A stretch of DNA of 64,000 bases from positions 62,001 through 126,000 of the forward strand of contig NZ_BCVX01000008.1 in NCBI RefSeq assembly GCF_001591965.1, given 5' to 3'. Positions 35,460-44,644 of this stretch are shown one piece after another. The position numbers were made by a program, and so were the translations under genes. Each line of letters starts with the position of its first letter. Position 1 is the first letter of the stretch. The notes under the pieces were generated by a model. It made no database searches. It worked only from the letters and a program-made list of their open reading frames with translations, and was not told the origin of the DNA. This stretch comes from Lysinibacillus odysseyi 34hs-1 = NBRC 100172. GTDB taxonomy: Bacteria; Bacillota; Bacilli; Bacillales_A; Planococcaceae.

Positions 35460-35579
35460 TTATGCACAATTCGAGCTTTTACCCACATTTGCCTGTTGAT
35501 TATTCAGAATATTTGTGAATAAGTAGTGAGTTTTCCTTCAATTTTTAAAAAATAACTGTGGATAACTTTTTTATCCACA
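35460..35579. other. Cluster of three perfect DnaA boxes; last two form a terminator hairpin
   Basis: TTATGCACA (35460-35468), TGTGGATAA (35557-35565) and TTATCCACA (35571-35579) all match the TTATNCACA DnaA box. The last two form an inverted pair that also folds into a 10-bp stem followed on the minus strand by a T-rich run, directly behind the YczE-like gene. The site may bind DnaA, act as a terminator, or both. Confidence 0.5.
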
Positions 35580-35580
35580 G

Positions 35581-36192
35581 CTATTCCTCGATTAATTGAT
35601 ACAATTTTCTTCTGAAATAATGAAGACTGGGCTGAATAATATAACCTGTGCCAAGAGCTAATATGACAGTACCAAATCCTACAGGTCCACCAAGCAGAAA
35701 GCCGACTGCCGCAGCCGTCACTTCCATAATCGCCCGGGCCATCCGGACAGATCCGCCGAACTTTTCCACAATAATCATCATCACAGAATCCCGGGGGCCT
35801 GCCCCTAGTTCGGCAGAAATATAAAGGCCGCATCCTATACTCAGTACGATAAACCCTGCTAAAAAATAAAAAAGCTCCGCTATAAAGATATTGGTTTCCG
35901 GCAGCAGCCAATTAAATAAGTCTATAAAGCTGCCGATAAGCAGCATATTCAGCCATGTTCCCAGACGCGGCCATTCCTTTAAATAAAGCGACGTGCCTAG
36001 GATGATAAAAAATCCCGTCAGAATCGCCCAATTACCGATTGACAGACCAAATTGCTGGAATAAACCGATATGCAGCACATCCCACGGCCCTGTTCCAATG
36101 AGGCGGCCTTTAATAGTAAGCGTAATCCCAAGGGCCATAGTAAGTAAGCCGCTAAAGAAAAATACCCACCGCCATTTAAGTTGCCTTGACAT
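35581..36192 (-). CDS. YczE/YyaS-like membrane protein
   Basis: 203 residues from the ATG with GGAAGGAAGGA upstream. Five to six membrane segments and the family motif GTGPWDVLHIGLFQQFGLSIGNW, repeated in weaker form as ELGAGPRDSVMMII, which suggests an internal duplication. Function unknown; the family is sometimes annotated as transporter-like. Confidence 0.8.
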   Translation of the reverse strand: MSRQLKWRWVFFFSGLLTMALGITLTIKGRLIGTGPWDVLHIGLFQQFGLSIGNWAILTGFFIILGTSLYLKEWPRLGTWLNMLLIGSFIDLFNWLLPETNIFIAELFYFLAGFIVLSIGCGLYISAELGAGPRDSVMMIIVEKFGGSVRMARAIMEVTAAAVGFLLGGPVGFGTVILALGTGYIIQPSLHYFRRKLYQLIEE

Positions 36193-36335
36193 GCTGTTCC
36201 TTCCTTCCAAAGATCGTTATCTTACTAGTTATGAATGAATCGATTATATTCCTTACAGAAGAGGATTTAAATAGAAAAATGAACAAAAGAGTAAAATTAA
36301 GTGTGATGATGCCCTTTTAAGCTGTGGGTTGACAG

Positions 36336-36821
36336 TCAATCCGTCAGTGGAGCAAACGCTGCCTTCGTAATTTTTGCCAGATCGGCTGGGGCAAGTTTTA
36401 CCTGCATGCCAATTTTCCCTGCGCTTACAATTATGTGTTCAAGCGGTTCTGCGGAGGCATCTATAAATGTAGGAAACAATTTTTTCATACTGACAGGTGA
36501 GCAACCGCCGCGCACGTACCCTGTCAAATTTTGCAGTTCCTTTACCGGCAGCATCTCAATTTTCTTTTCTCCAGCGGCTTTTGCAGCCATTTTTAAATGG
36601 AGCTCAGACGCAACCGGGACAACAAACACATAATAGCGGTTTGGTCCGGCCGTAGCGAGCAGTGTTTTAAATACAGTATCTACAGGCTGACCGATTTTTC
36701 CCGCCACTGTTATTCCATCCACTGCCTGGCCATCCTCTGATGTATATTCAAACAGCTCATATGATATCTTTTGCTGTTCAATCAAACGTACCGCATTCGT
36801 CTTAACCGATTTTTTGGCCAA
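36336..36821 (-). CDS. ybaK: Cys-tRNA(Pro) deacylase, YbaK/EbsC family
   Basis: 161 residues. The domain hydrolyses Cys-tRNA(Pro) mischarged by ProRS. Conserved segments are [34 protein letters not shown] and [11 protein letters not shown] with the GxxSP-type active loop. The TTG start has GAGGGGA upstream. It is a single gene without obvious partners. Confidence 0.9.
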   Translation of the reverse strand: MAKKSVKTNAVRLIEQQKISYELFEYTSEDGQAVDGITVAGKIGQPVDTVFKTLLATAGPNRYYVFVVPVASELHLKMAAKAAGEKKIEMLPVKELQNLTGYVRGGCSPVSMKKLFPTFIDASAEPLEHIIVSAGKIGMQVKLAPADLAKITKAAFAPLTD

Positions 36822-36962
36822 TTTTATCCCCTCTTCTTTTTATACTGTTTATTCTAAATCCAATTGTAGAAGAAAAAAACTGAAAGCAAATTCGGATTTA
36901 CCTAAATTTGCCAACAGTCTGCTCAGCCTTTTACTTAAAAAAGTTCGCTTCAATACAGTTAT

Positions 36963-38327
36963 TTACTCTCGTGAATGTACCTTTTCTCCCTGCACCCATA
37001 CTTCACGGATGTTTTCCGGCCGGGCTAAGTATAGAATTTTTTGGAAGATATCATGTAAGTGCTCATTACGGTCGTAAAGTGGGATTCTTGCCGAAGGAAC
37101 AAGTGTATCAATTACTTGAACATCCCATACGTAGTTTTCAGCCAAGCGCCCGATTGGCAAGCTTAAACTTTCTCCCCCGCCAGCAGTCGCAAAGTAAAAT
37201 GCCTCATCTACAGTGATTCGTGCGTTCGGCAAACCGCGGTCATCTGCAGGCAATGCCGGATTTACCCCGTCTTCTAACATACGAGAAGACATTACCGCTT
37301 GCCGAATATTATCAAAAAGACTTGGGGAAAAACCTCCTGAAATATCGGAGCCGAGACCGACCTCAATCCCTTTTTTATGGAAATGCGCAATTGGTATAAC
37401 ACTATTTGCAAAGTATGCATTTGAAATTGGGCAGTGACTAATAGCAGTTCCCGTTTTGGCAAATAAGTCGGCATCCTCCTCATCCAGGAAGTTACAATGC
37501 GCCATTACTGATTTTTCACGTAAAAGCCCAAAATCATGTAAAGCAAAGGCATCATTTTTCCCGTATTGCTGTTGTACATAGTGATGCGCCCAGTCACTTT
37601 CGCTGCAGTGCGATTGGATATATGTATCATGTTTTGCAGCCAACTCCCCTAACCCTTGCAGGCCTTCACTTGTACAGCTTGGAATGAAACGCGGTGTTAC
37701 AACAGGATAAACCCCCTGTTTTACTGACTTTGCCAGCTCTTTGACCGCTAGAATAAATTCTTCCGTATCTTTTAATGCCGTTTTTGTATCCGCATCCCGA
37801 TAATACACCGGGGTCTGCTCCGGATCGTCCATCACAACTTTGCCGACTAACCCCCGTTGGCCTCTTTCAGCACAAATTTCTGCAAGTAAAACACTTGCTT
37901 CTTTATGCACTGTCGCAAAGTAAAGAGCCGTCGTCGTACCATTCGCCAACAAGGTACTCACTACATCTTCATAAACTTCCTTAGCAAACACTAAATCAGA
38001 AAATTTAGATTCGATAGGAAATGTATACGTATTTAACCAATCAAAAAGTGGAATATCCAATGCCGTACCCGATTGTGCCCATTGCGGTGCGTGAACATGC
38101 AAATCGACAAACCCTGGGAGGAAGTATTGGCCTTCCGATAATTGATGGAAGTTATTCTTGTCTTTATACATATTCAACAGCAGCTGATACTCTTCATCTG
38201 TTGGTGCTACAATCTTTTCAATCATTCCATCCTCATTGATGCAAAATAAATGATCTTCTAATATAGAGAGATTTTTTGGTGATTTGCTGGAAAAAGCAGT
38301 TCCTCGAAAAAGGTGTGAGTAGTTCAA
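36963..38327 (-). CDS. guaD: Guanine deaminase (amidohydrolase type)
   Basis: 454 residues. The metal centre is visible as PGFVDLHVHAPQ, IQSHCSESDW, MAHCNFL and GLGSDISGG, and PRFIPSCTSEG is the substrate-site motif of guanine deaminases. It converts guanine to xanthine. The start is TTG behind AAAGGAGC. No purine riboswitch is visible upstream, so the gene may be unlinked to purine control here. The length is normal for the family. Confidence 0.92.
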   Translation of the reverse strand: MNYSHLFRGTAFSSKSPKNLSILEDHLFCINEDGMIEKIVAPTDEEYQLLLNMYKDKNNFHQLSEGQYFLPGFVDLHVHAPQWAQSGTALDIPLFDWLNTYTFPIESKFSDLVFAKEVYEDVVSTLLANGTTTALYFATVHKEASVLLAEICAERGQRGLVGKVVMDDPEQTPVYYRDADTKTALKDTEEFILAVKELAKSVKQGVYPVVTPRFIPSCTSEGLQGLGELAAKHDTYIQSHCSESDWAHHYVQQQYGKNDAFALHDFGLLREKSVMAHCNFLDEEDADLFAKTGTAISHCPISNAYFANSVIPIAHFHKKGIEVGLGSDISGGFSPSLFDNIRQAVMSSRMLEDGVNPALPADDRGLPNARITVDEAFYFATAGGGESLSLPIGRLAENYVWDVQVIDTLVPSARIPLYDRNEHLHDIFQKILYLARPENIREVWVQGEKVHSRE

Positions 38328-38435
38328 TATAGAAGCTCCTTTGACTTAATGTTTTTATAATGAATTGCTATCAGTATAAGTTGTTTTTACAGGAAAGTCT
38401 AAAGTCTAAAATCTAATGTTTTATTTTCTTCCGAA

Positions 38436-38480
38436 TATAAAAGACATGAAGAGTTCATATCACCGCCCCCTCATGTCTTG
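38436..38480 (-). terminator. Possible terminator of the 205-residue hypothetical gene
   Basis: AAGACATGA with TCATGTCTT around a long loop, followed on the minus strand by TTATATTC. The poor T-run makes it moderate. Confidence 0.45.
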
Positions 38481-38487
38481 GAATATA

Positions 38488-39105
38488 TTAAGCTATTTTA
38501 GAAAAAGACGGTTCATCGAGTGAACGATAGTCATTCTTGACCATCGCAATGTGTTGTAAATAATTCGTACTCGCCAGCTGGAACAAATGATGCGCTGTCC
38601 AGCTTTCAATCTGCCTTCCAGTCAGTAACGTACCTTGTAAGATATTGTGCCCCATAAAACTGCCGGTGAAACGCTCAGGTATTTTTACCTTTTCATTCTC
38701 TGCAAAATCAGCAGACTTCCTGCCGGCCTCCAGCACTTTGTCCTTCATTTCGCCTGCCTGACCCTTCCACATTTCCGGACGTTCATTATCTGCTCGCGGT
38801 ACTTCCTGCGACGATGAATACAAAGTGTTTATAGCATTTTCTTCTACTTGCTCGAAATGCTCATTCTCTCTTACTGAATGAGGCACAAGTAAATCATCTG
38901 TTTCTCTTTTTTCTTTACCGGATATATGCATATCCCTCTCTGTCTTCCCAGAAAGCAGATTTTCCAAAGCCTCCAGCAGTGGATTTTTCGGTGCTTGGTA
39001 TTGTGCATTCTTACGATATACCTGTCCCATTTCACGCCTTTGTAATGCTCGCTTACGATTTTCAAGGTCTATATTCGTACCACTCAACAATTGCGGCAGC
39101 TTCAT
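38488..39105 (-). CDS. Hypothetical protein, 205 residues
   Basis: I do not recognise this protein. It is hydrophilic, charged and probably disordered in its middle (about 45-145, rich in E, K, R), with a more ordered C-terminal segment around GHNILQGTLLTGRQIESWTAHHLFQLAS. No signal peptide, membrane segment or cysteine motif. The ATG has GGGGGTG upstream, and codon use looks like its neighbours, so it is probably real. It is monocistronic. Confidence 0.6.
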   Translation of the reverse strand: MKLPQLLSGTNIDLENRKRALQRREMGQVYRKNAQYQAPKNPLLEALENLLSGKTERDMHISGKEKRETDDLLVPHSVRENEHFEQVEENAINTLYSSSQEVPRADNERPEMWKGQAGEMKDKVLEAGRKSADFAENEKVKIPERFTGSFMGHNILQGTLLTGRQIESWTAHHLFQLASTNYLQHIAMVKNDYRSLDEPSFSKIA

Positions 39106-39395
39106 TTATCTACACCCCCACAGTCTTCCATTTCATTTATCATATTTATCGGCACACTAATTAAAATTATATGTCTATTAATTACAAATAATTCCTAATA
39201 ACTATATAACAAAAGAACAGAATTACCTTTTCCCTTTTTTCTCACCAAATAACTATAGATCTAAAGCCCTTTTATAATCCATGTTTTAACGGCTTCCATT
39301 CTTTACTTTCCCTTTCCAAAAATGCTTATAATAAAAGAGCAGAAACGTTTCAACAAATTATGAGGGGTTTTTTAATGGAAAGGAGCTAAATATCA

Positions 39396-39764
39396 TTGAC
39401 CGAAGAACAAGCAAAGCAACAATTGAAATATGCGCAGCAGCATCTGGCAAACGAACGAACCTATCTCGCTTGGATCCGGACAGCTATTTCGATCGTCGGT
39501 GTAGGCTTTCTGGCAACCAGCCTTCATTTCACAATCGGCAATATACGCGACCCGCTGATTGACACATTATCCGTTCTTGTAGGAATCTTTGCCTGTATGT
39601 TTGGGTTCATCATTATTATCACTACAACTCGAAATTATAAAAAGAAGCGCCGTTATATTATAGAAGAAAAATTCTATCCTTCCGACCAGCATATTTCCCT
39701 TATTTCCACTATGCTTGGCATTATGATTCTGCTTATCCTTTTTTATTTCTTTCTGCTTTTTTAA
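39396..39764 (+). CDS. DUF202 (YidH-like) small membrane protein
   Basis: 122 residues with three membrane segments. The N-terminal cytoplasmic motif HLANERTYLAWIRTAIS is the DUF202 signature. It starts at TTG behind AAAGGAGC. The function of the family is not established, and no partner is visible. Confidence 0.85.
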   Translation: MTEEQAKQQLKYAQQHLANERTYLAWIRTAISIVGVGFLATSLHFTIGNIRDPLIDTLSVLVGIFACMFGFIIIITTTRNYKKKRRYIIEEKFYPSDQHISLISTMLGIMILLILFYFFLLF

Positions 39765-39811
39765 TTCCGTTTTATAACTCATCAATTTAATCTATCTCAA
39801 CCTCCAGCTTT

Positions 39812-39998
39812 CTATTTTTCAATATCAAGCAGTGCCGTTAGGGATATGTTACTCCTTTCGGCCTTCACTGTAGCCAGAGTATTTACTGCAGGTGTAACAG
39901 GAACTTCATTCTTTATCTCAAGTTTCTGCTGCATTAAATAGGCATGTCCATATTTATAAGTCTGATAACCATTTAGTCTTGGATACTTCTTATTTTTT
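39812..39998 (-). pseudogene. Possible gene fragment with no start codon
   Basis: An open stretch of about 60 codons reads KYPRLNGYQTYKYGHAYLMQ and ends ISLTALLDIEK before TAG. It is preceded directly by an in-frame TGA with no ATG, GTG or TTG between. The composition looks protein-like, but I do not recognise a family. The rest of 39765-40050 holds nothing else I can support. Confidence 0.3.
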
Positions 39999-40050
39999 CA
40001 CATCTTTGACACATAGTGTTGAAAAAATAGCCCTTTCTCCTTTCTTTTCA

Positions 40051-40079
40051 TTGCAAATAGAAAATTATTTTTGTAGAAT
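40051..40079 (+). promoter_or_regulatory. Promoter of the YhgE-like/PadR genes
   Basis: TTGCAA, 17-base spacer, TAGAAT. Confidence 0.6.
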
Positions 40080-40087
40080 AGCAAACA

Positions 40088-40103
40088 TAGTTTAAACAAA
40101 CTA
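40088..40103. promoter_or_regulatory. Candidate PadR operator
   Basis: TAGTTT-AAAC-AAACTA, a perfect 6-bp inverted repeat beginning 9 bases after the -10 box, so it covers the transcription start. A related AAACTA half-site follows. The PadR gene is the second gene of the transcript. Confidence 0.5.
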
Positions 40104-40167
40104 CTCAAATTAAACTATTTTAATTTCACCGAATATATAGCTGAAATAGGCTGAAAGGATCTAACAA

Positions 40168-41343
40168 ATGAAGTTTACACAGTTTCTAAAAAGCAAAGGG
40201 GCCAGTGCCTCTATTTTTATGGGTATTTTTTATGCAGTATGTATGCTGGGAATTTTCCTGCCGGGTTACACAGCGATTCCCGGAAATATCGATCGGCTTC
40301 CGATTGCTATTGTCAATGATGATAAGGGAGAGTACGGTGGCCAAATTGCAGAGAGCTTAGCTGAACAGCTGCCATTTAAAGAGATAGAAAAAGATATTTC
40401 CAATAAAAAGGCACTCGAGCAATTAGAGGAAAATGATTTGGCATTGGTCGTTCATATTCCGGAAACATTTTCGGCTGATTTAGAGAGCGAAAACGTATCT
40501 TCGAGTATCGATTTCACAATGAATGAAGCAGCAGCCACTGTCGTTTCCTCCTCTATGACACAAGTCGTTTCTCAAATTAACAGCCAGTTAAGCGCACAGT
40601 TTTCACAGCAAACAGCACAGGGAATATTAATGAATTTTAATGTACCAGAAGAACAGGCTAAAGCAATGGCTGAGACAATTGAAAATACTTATATACCGAA
40701 TGTTGTCACAATCAATGATATTCCGGACGGTATGCATAATAATATGCTTCCGATGTTTTTAACTATGGCGTTATATGTAGGGGCTATGATTGCCGCCATG
40801 CAGTTAGTTGGTGCTTTCAAGGCTAACCGAGGCAAAGCGAGTAAAACACGTTTGTTCATTTACATGCAATTGACAGCCGTATTAATCGGCATTGTTGCCG
40901 GCTTAGCTTCAACAGGCGTAGCATTTGGCATTAATGATTTGGACGGGGAGCTCTTCCTGCCGATTTGGGGACAACAAATCTTAAACTACTGGGTTAGCTT
41001 CAACTTCACAGCAATTTTTGTTCTCCTTATTGGTGAGGCGGGGATGATTGTCAATATCCCGATTTTATTATCACAGACAATCGCCAATGGTGCGACATTG
41101 TCACGCGATATGATGTACGCTCCTTACGAGTGGATCAGTCATATTACACCTATGTATTATTCTGTTCAGGCATACTTTACAAATATTTATGGAAGCGCAA
41201 GCGTGAGCCCTTACATTTTCGGTCTGGTCGCTGTCGGTCTTGTGACGATGCTGATCAATATCCTGATCGTACGGTTTTTCCATAAACCGCTGCCTGTGAC
41301 AAAACCTGCTCCAACAATGAATTCTACTGAAGTCCAAGCTTAA
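40168..41343 (+). CDS. YhgE/Pip-like ABC-2 type membrane protein
   Basis: 391 residues. One N-terminal membrane segment is followed by a large outer domain (about 38-190) with LPIAIVNDDKGEYGGQ, the typical opening of YhgE/Pip family outer domains, then five or six C-terminal membrane segments. Such proteins are thought to export small or lipophilic molecules. GAAAGGA precedes the ATG. It is followed 43 bases later by a PadR regulator, a common arrangement for inducible exporters. Confidence 0.82.
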   Translation: MKFTQFLKSKGASASIFMGIFYAVCMLGIFLPGYTAIPGNIDRLPIAIVNDDKGEYGGQIAESLAEQLPFKEIEKDISNKKALEQLEENDLALVVHIPETFSADLESENVSSSIDFTMNEAAATVVSSSMTQVVSQINSQLSAQFSQQTAQGILMNFNVPEEQAKAMAETIENTYIPNVVTINDIPDGMHNNMLPMFLTMALYVGAMIAAMQLVGAFKANRGKASKTRLFIYMQLTAVLIGIVAGLASTGVAFGINDLDGELFLPIWGQQILNYWVSFNFTAIFVLLIGEAGMIVNIPILLSQTIANGATLSRDMMYAPYEWISHITPMYYSVQAYFTNIYGSASVSPYIFGLVAVGLVTMLINILIVRFFHKPLPVTKPAPTMNSTEVQA

Positions 41344-41386
41344 TTTTGCTACAATGGGAGTATTACTTGCCAAAGGAGCGTAAAAT

Positions 41387-41926
41387 ATGGCAATTCAAAT
41401 TTTTATTTTGAGCAAGCTGATGGAAGAAAACACGTATCCCTATAAACTAAAGAAACAAATTTCAGCACTGCAACCCCTAGATACAGTAAATGGTTTAACA
41501 GAAAGTAAACTTTACTACCATTTTGAATCATTGGCAAAACAGGGGTTTATTGAAGCTAAAGAAATCATTAAGGAAGAGAATCGTCCAGATAAGCAGGTGT
41601 TTGCCATCACAGATAAAGGACGGGAGATCTTGCCTAAGAAAATATATAAGCTCTTTGAAAATGCTGAAACAATTGATGATATGGTGATTGGCCTGGCCAA
41701 TATGAAGTATATAGACCGTGATAAAGCCATCTCATTGATCGAAAAAAAATTGGATGCGCTAAAGAAAAAAAGAGAATATCTATCAAAACTCGAAGACCAG
41801 TTTCCGATTGAACCAGATAAGAAAGTGCTCGCAGACTTTCTGGATGATTACTCAAAGTATCGGGTAGATGGCTCGCTGCAGTTTTTCGAAAGGCTGATTG
41901 AGCATATCCAAAAAGGGGAAATTTAA
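41387..41926 (+). CDS. PadR-family transcriptional regulator
   Basis: 179 residues. The N-terminal winged helix contains FILSKLMEENTYPYKLKKQI and LTESKLYYHFESLAKQGFIEAKE with a following wing (QVFAITDKGREIL), as in PadR. The C-terminal part is helical for dimerisation. It probably represses its own operon through the dyad at 40088-40103, and the transporter cargo is a likely inducer. Confidence 0.88.
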   Translation: MAIQIFILSKLMEENTYPYKLKKQISALQPLDTVNGLTESKLYYHFESLAKQGFIEAKEIIKEENRPDKQVFAITDKGREILPKKIYKLFENAETIDDMVIGLANMKYIDRDKAISLIEKKLDALKKKREYLSKLEDQFPIEPDKKVLADFLDDYSKYRVDGSLQFFERLIEHIQKGEI

Positions 41927-41973
41927 ACTCAAATTGTCCTCCCTAAACTATCGATGAATGAAAGGACCTATAG

Positions 41974-42342
41974 ATGATTTCATTTTTCTTAACAGCAAAA
42001 AGGTTGTTGAAGGCTTTGATAAAGGCCATTAAGCAGCCTATATTCAAATCATTAATTATGACGCTGTTTCTCATTATTTTATCCGGAACGTTATTTTATT
42101 CGAAAATTGAAGGTTGGGCATATATAGATGCTATCTATTTTGCTGTAGTGAGCCTGATTCCAAGCAGTGTCGAAATCGGTCTTTCCCCTGTTACAACTTT
42201 AGGGAAAATTTTTACGATGATGTATTTGGTAGTGGGTGTCGGGGTTATGATTGGATTAATTGGTATCATCGGTAAGGCAGTACTAGATGTTGACTTTAAA
42301 AGCTCCGCTGAAAAAGATACAAAACCACCTACAAGTAAGTAG
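41974..42342 (+). CDS. Two-TM ion-channel-like protein without a potassium selectivity filter
   Basis: 122 residues: a short basic N-terminus, membrane segment 1 (about 25-45), a pore-helix-like stretch, membrane segment 2 (about 78-100) and a short tail. The layout and the sequence SPVTTLGKIFTMMYLVVGVGVMIG are those of small bacterial K+ channels, but the filter TVGYGD is replaced by SLIPSSVEIGLSP (60-72). The frame is intact, and no single shift restores the filter. It is either a non-selective or non-conducting relative or a channel subfamily I do not know. Confidence 0.7.
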   Translation: MISFFLTAKRLLKALIKAIKQPIFKSLIMTLFLIILSGTLFYSKIEGWAYIDAIYFAVVSLIPSSVEIGLSPVTTLGKIFTMMYLVVGVGVMIGLIGIIGKAVLDVDFKSSAEKDTKPPTSK

Positions 42343-42450
42343 GTAGCCCGGTCCTTCCTCAGCGCAGAAAGGAACGTACAGAACAATACGTTGCATCATA
42401 ATTAGTGCGAGAAAATAAGTAAACAGCTAGAAAGTTTTGATAAAGACAGA

Positions 42451-42486
42451 AGAAGACTCCGGCAACATACCGGAGTCTTCTTTTTT
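42451..42486. terminator. Terminator of the channel-like gene
   Basis: GAAGACTCCGG paired with CCGGAGTCTTC, then six T residues on the plus strand. It may also serve hssS on the minus strand, where the T-run is weaker. Confidence 0.9.
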
Positions 42487-42527
42487 ACTTCCTTATCTGC
42501 AGAAGAATAGCGATCCCGTAAACGAAA

Positions 42528-43916
42528 CTACGAGGAATAGCCTGGTAAGGTGATTGTAATTTTTGTCCCCTGCTCTTCGGCACTTTCTACGTGGATATGA
42601 CCATCATGCATATGAATAATAGTCTCTACAATTGATAAGCCTAGGCCCGTCCCTTCAATCGTTCTTGTGCGTGCCGAATCTACCCGGTAAAAGCGGTCAA
42701 AAATCCGTGATTGTGCCTGCTTGGACATGCCGATACCTGTGTCTTGAAAAGAAATCATTACTTGGCCATTTTGTTCGATTACTGTAATATCGATCGTACC
42801 ATTTGTTTTATTATATTTAATGGCGTTGGATAATAAGTTGTCCCATACAGTATTTAATAATGATGAGTCCCCCTTTAATTCAACCTTTGGCAGCGCATAG
42901 CTCAGCATGATTTCCTTTTCCCGGAGCTGCCATTGATAATTTTGTACAAGTAAGCGAATTTGCTCACTTACATTGAACACTTTTTTTTGCAGAATCTCTT
43001 CATTTCGATCCAGTGAGGAAAGGAGCAGCAGTTGCTTCGTCAATGTAGACAACCGCTTGATTTCCCCATTTATCACGCCGACATACTCCTCTTTTTCTTC
43101 TTTGCTTACGTTATCTTTTTCAAGCAATGCTGTATATCCCTGAATATTGGCTAGCGGCGACTGGATATCATGAGAAATATTTGAGATAAACTCTTTCCTA
43201 GTTTCCTCTACCCTTTCCAGCTTTTGCGCCATCGTTAAAAAGCTTTCGGATAATTTTCCAAGCTCATCATTCCGGGTATGGTCCAGCCGAATAGTATACT
43301 GCCCATTAGCTAAAGCTGTTGTGGCTGTCGTGAGCTTTGTAATAGGCTTTATTAAATAGCGGGTACTTAACAGAACAAAGAGGATGCTCAAAAAAATGGT
43401 CAAAGCTAACAGCGTTGCAAACAAAAGGTGCATTTCATTAAAGAGCAGCTTTATATTCGGACGTAAAAAAATCGCATAGTTCCCGCCTTTATAAGAGAGA
43501 GGAACTCCTATTGTGTTTGTCAGCTCATTTGCAAAAAACCCCGTTACGAATGTTTTGTGCGGAAATTGGAGAATACCATGATATTCCTTCCCATTTAGTA
43601 CAGACTGGACAACCTGTTCCTCTAAATGTTGATCGCGAAAAGGAGCGCCAAAAAACCGATCCTCTCCTGTTTCTTTGACAAGATAAATTTGATAACCGAT
43701 TGTAGATGTATTTTGTAAGTAGCTTTCTAAATCAACCGTCGGATTTTCGGTTGGAAAGCTCGCAATCGACCGAGCAAAAGCCGTCATTTTCATATCGTTA
43801 TAAGGCTTCAGTTCTTTTTGATAGTATACATTCGATAATAAAAATGCCAGCAGCCCGCTAAACAGCATAATGCTGATCGTAACAACAACAAACTTTGTGT
43901 AAAGGGATTTCATCAT
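42528..43916 (-). CDS. hssS: Haem-sensor histidine kinase HssS
   Basis: 462 residues. Membrane segments at about 10-32 and 160-185 flank an outer sensor domain. Then come HAMP, the HisKA motif SNISHDIQSP with phospho-acceptor H249, the N box DNLLSNAIKYN and the G box DTGIGMS...GTGLGLSIV. The order and gene neighbours match the HssS sensor of haem stress. It overlaps hssR by 4 bases. It is identified mainly from its linkage to HrtB and the HssR-type operator, so a different OmpR-type pair is possible. Confidence 0.82.
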   Translation of the reverse strand: MMKSLYTKFVVVTISIMLFSGLLAFLLSNVYYQKELKPYNDMKMTAFARSIASFPTENPTVDLESYLQNTSTIGYQIYLVKETGEDRFFGAPFRDQHLEEQVVQSVLNGKEYHGILQFPHKTFVTGFFANELTNTIGVPLSYKGGNYAIFLRPNIKLLFNEMHLLFATLLALTIFLSILFVLLSTRYLIKPITKLTTATTALANGQYTIRLDHTRNDELGKLSESFLTMAQKLERVEETRKEFISNISHDIQSPLANIQGYTALLEKDNVSKEEKEEYVGVINGEIKRLSTLTKQLLLLSSLDRNEEILQKKVFNVSEQIRLLVQNYQWQLREKEIMLSYALPKVELKGDSSLLNTVWDNLLSNAIKYNKTNGTIDITVIEQNGQVMISFQDTGIGMSKQAQSRIFDRFYRVDSARTRTIEGTGLGLSIVETIIHMHDGHIHVESAEEQGTKITITLPGYSS

Positions 43917-44590
43917 GCATTCGCCTCTAATGCATAGCCGACACCACGGACCGTTTTAATATGGAAGTCATTCGTCAGTGGAGCAAACCGCTCGCGCAGC
44001 CTTTTAATATGCACATCAACGGTACGGTCATCCCCCTCATAATCCATGCCCCAGATTTGTTCAATAAGCTGGTCTCTTGTGAATACTTGGGAGGGATGCG
44101 ACATTAACCAAAACAGCAATTCAAATTCCTTGAGCGGTAATAGGAAGGTACGCTCAGCAGTTTGTACCTCATAGCTATTTTTGTTTATTACAGTCCCGCC
44201 TATTTTTACAACAGGCTCTCCCGAACTCTTCTCATATCTTCGCAGCAATGCCTGAATACGAAAATACAATTCTTTCGGCTCGAACGGCTTTACTACATAA
44301 TCATCCGTCCCTGCCTCATATCCTTGCTCTTTGTCTTCAATTTGATTTTTTGCTGTTAATAAAATGACCGGTATCTCATAACGGCGGCGGATTTCCTTTG
44401 TAAGGGCGAAACCGTCCATATACGGCATCATCACATCCACCACGGCTATATCGCATCGCTCCTGCTCCAGCACACGTAAAGCATCCATTCCATCACTTGC
44501 CTCAAGCACCTGATAGCCCTGCTCCGTTAAATAAATCCGTACAAATTTCCTTACGTTCTGGTCATCATCTACTATTAAAATCGTTGTCAT
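43913..44590 (-). CDS. hssR: Haem-response regulator HssR (OmpR family)
   Basis: 225 residues from the ATG with GGAGGG 7 bases upstream. Receiver domain with DDD (8-10), phospho-acceptor D52 in VVDVMMPYMDG and the lysine in VKPFEPKEL. The C-terminal winged helix has RTVDVHIKRLRERF and VRGVGYALE. It should bind the direct repeat at 46404-46423 ahead of hrtB and activate haem efflux. It is co-directional with hrtAB. Confidence 0.85.
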   Translation of the reverse strand: MTTILIVDDDQNVRKFVRIYLTEQGYQVLEASDGMDALRVLEQERCDIAVVDVMMPYMDGFALTKEIRRRYEIPVILLTAKNQIEDKEQGYEAGTDDYVVKPFEPKELYFRIQALLRRYEKSSGEPVVKIGGTVINKNSYEVQTAERTFLLPLKEFELLFWLMSHPSQVFTRDQLIEQIWGMDYEGDDRTVDVHIKRLRERFAPLTNDFHIKTVRGVGYALEANA

Positions 44591-44644
44591 GCGATTTCCC
44601 TCCATAGAAAAATAGCCCAGCTGAAGCAGAGCTACGTTTCTTCA

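Noticed and set aside
35504-35911. 135-codon frame on the minus strand inside the YczE-like gene
   Set aside because: It is an alternative frame of a well supported membrane protein and covers the DnaA-box hairpin.
36963-38480. Purine riboswitch upstream of guaD
   Set aside because: The short leader lacks the paired loops and conserved core of the purine aptamer.
41974-42342. Frameshift as explanation for the missing potassium filter
   Set aside because: Neither alternative frame across the loop gives TVGYGD, and the sequences before and after are in the same frame.
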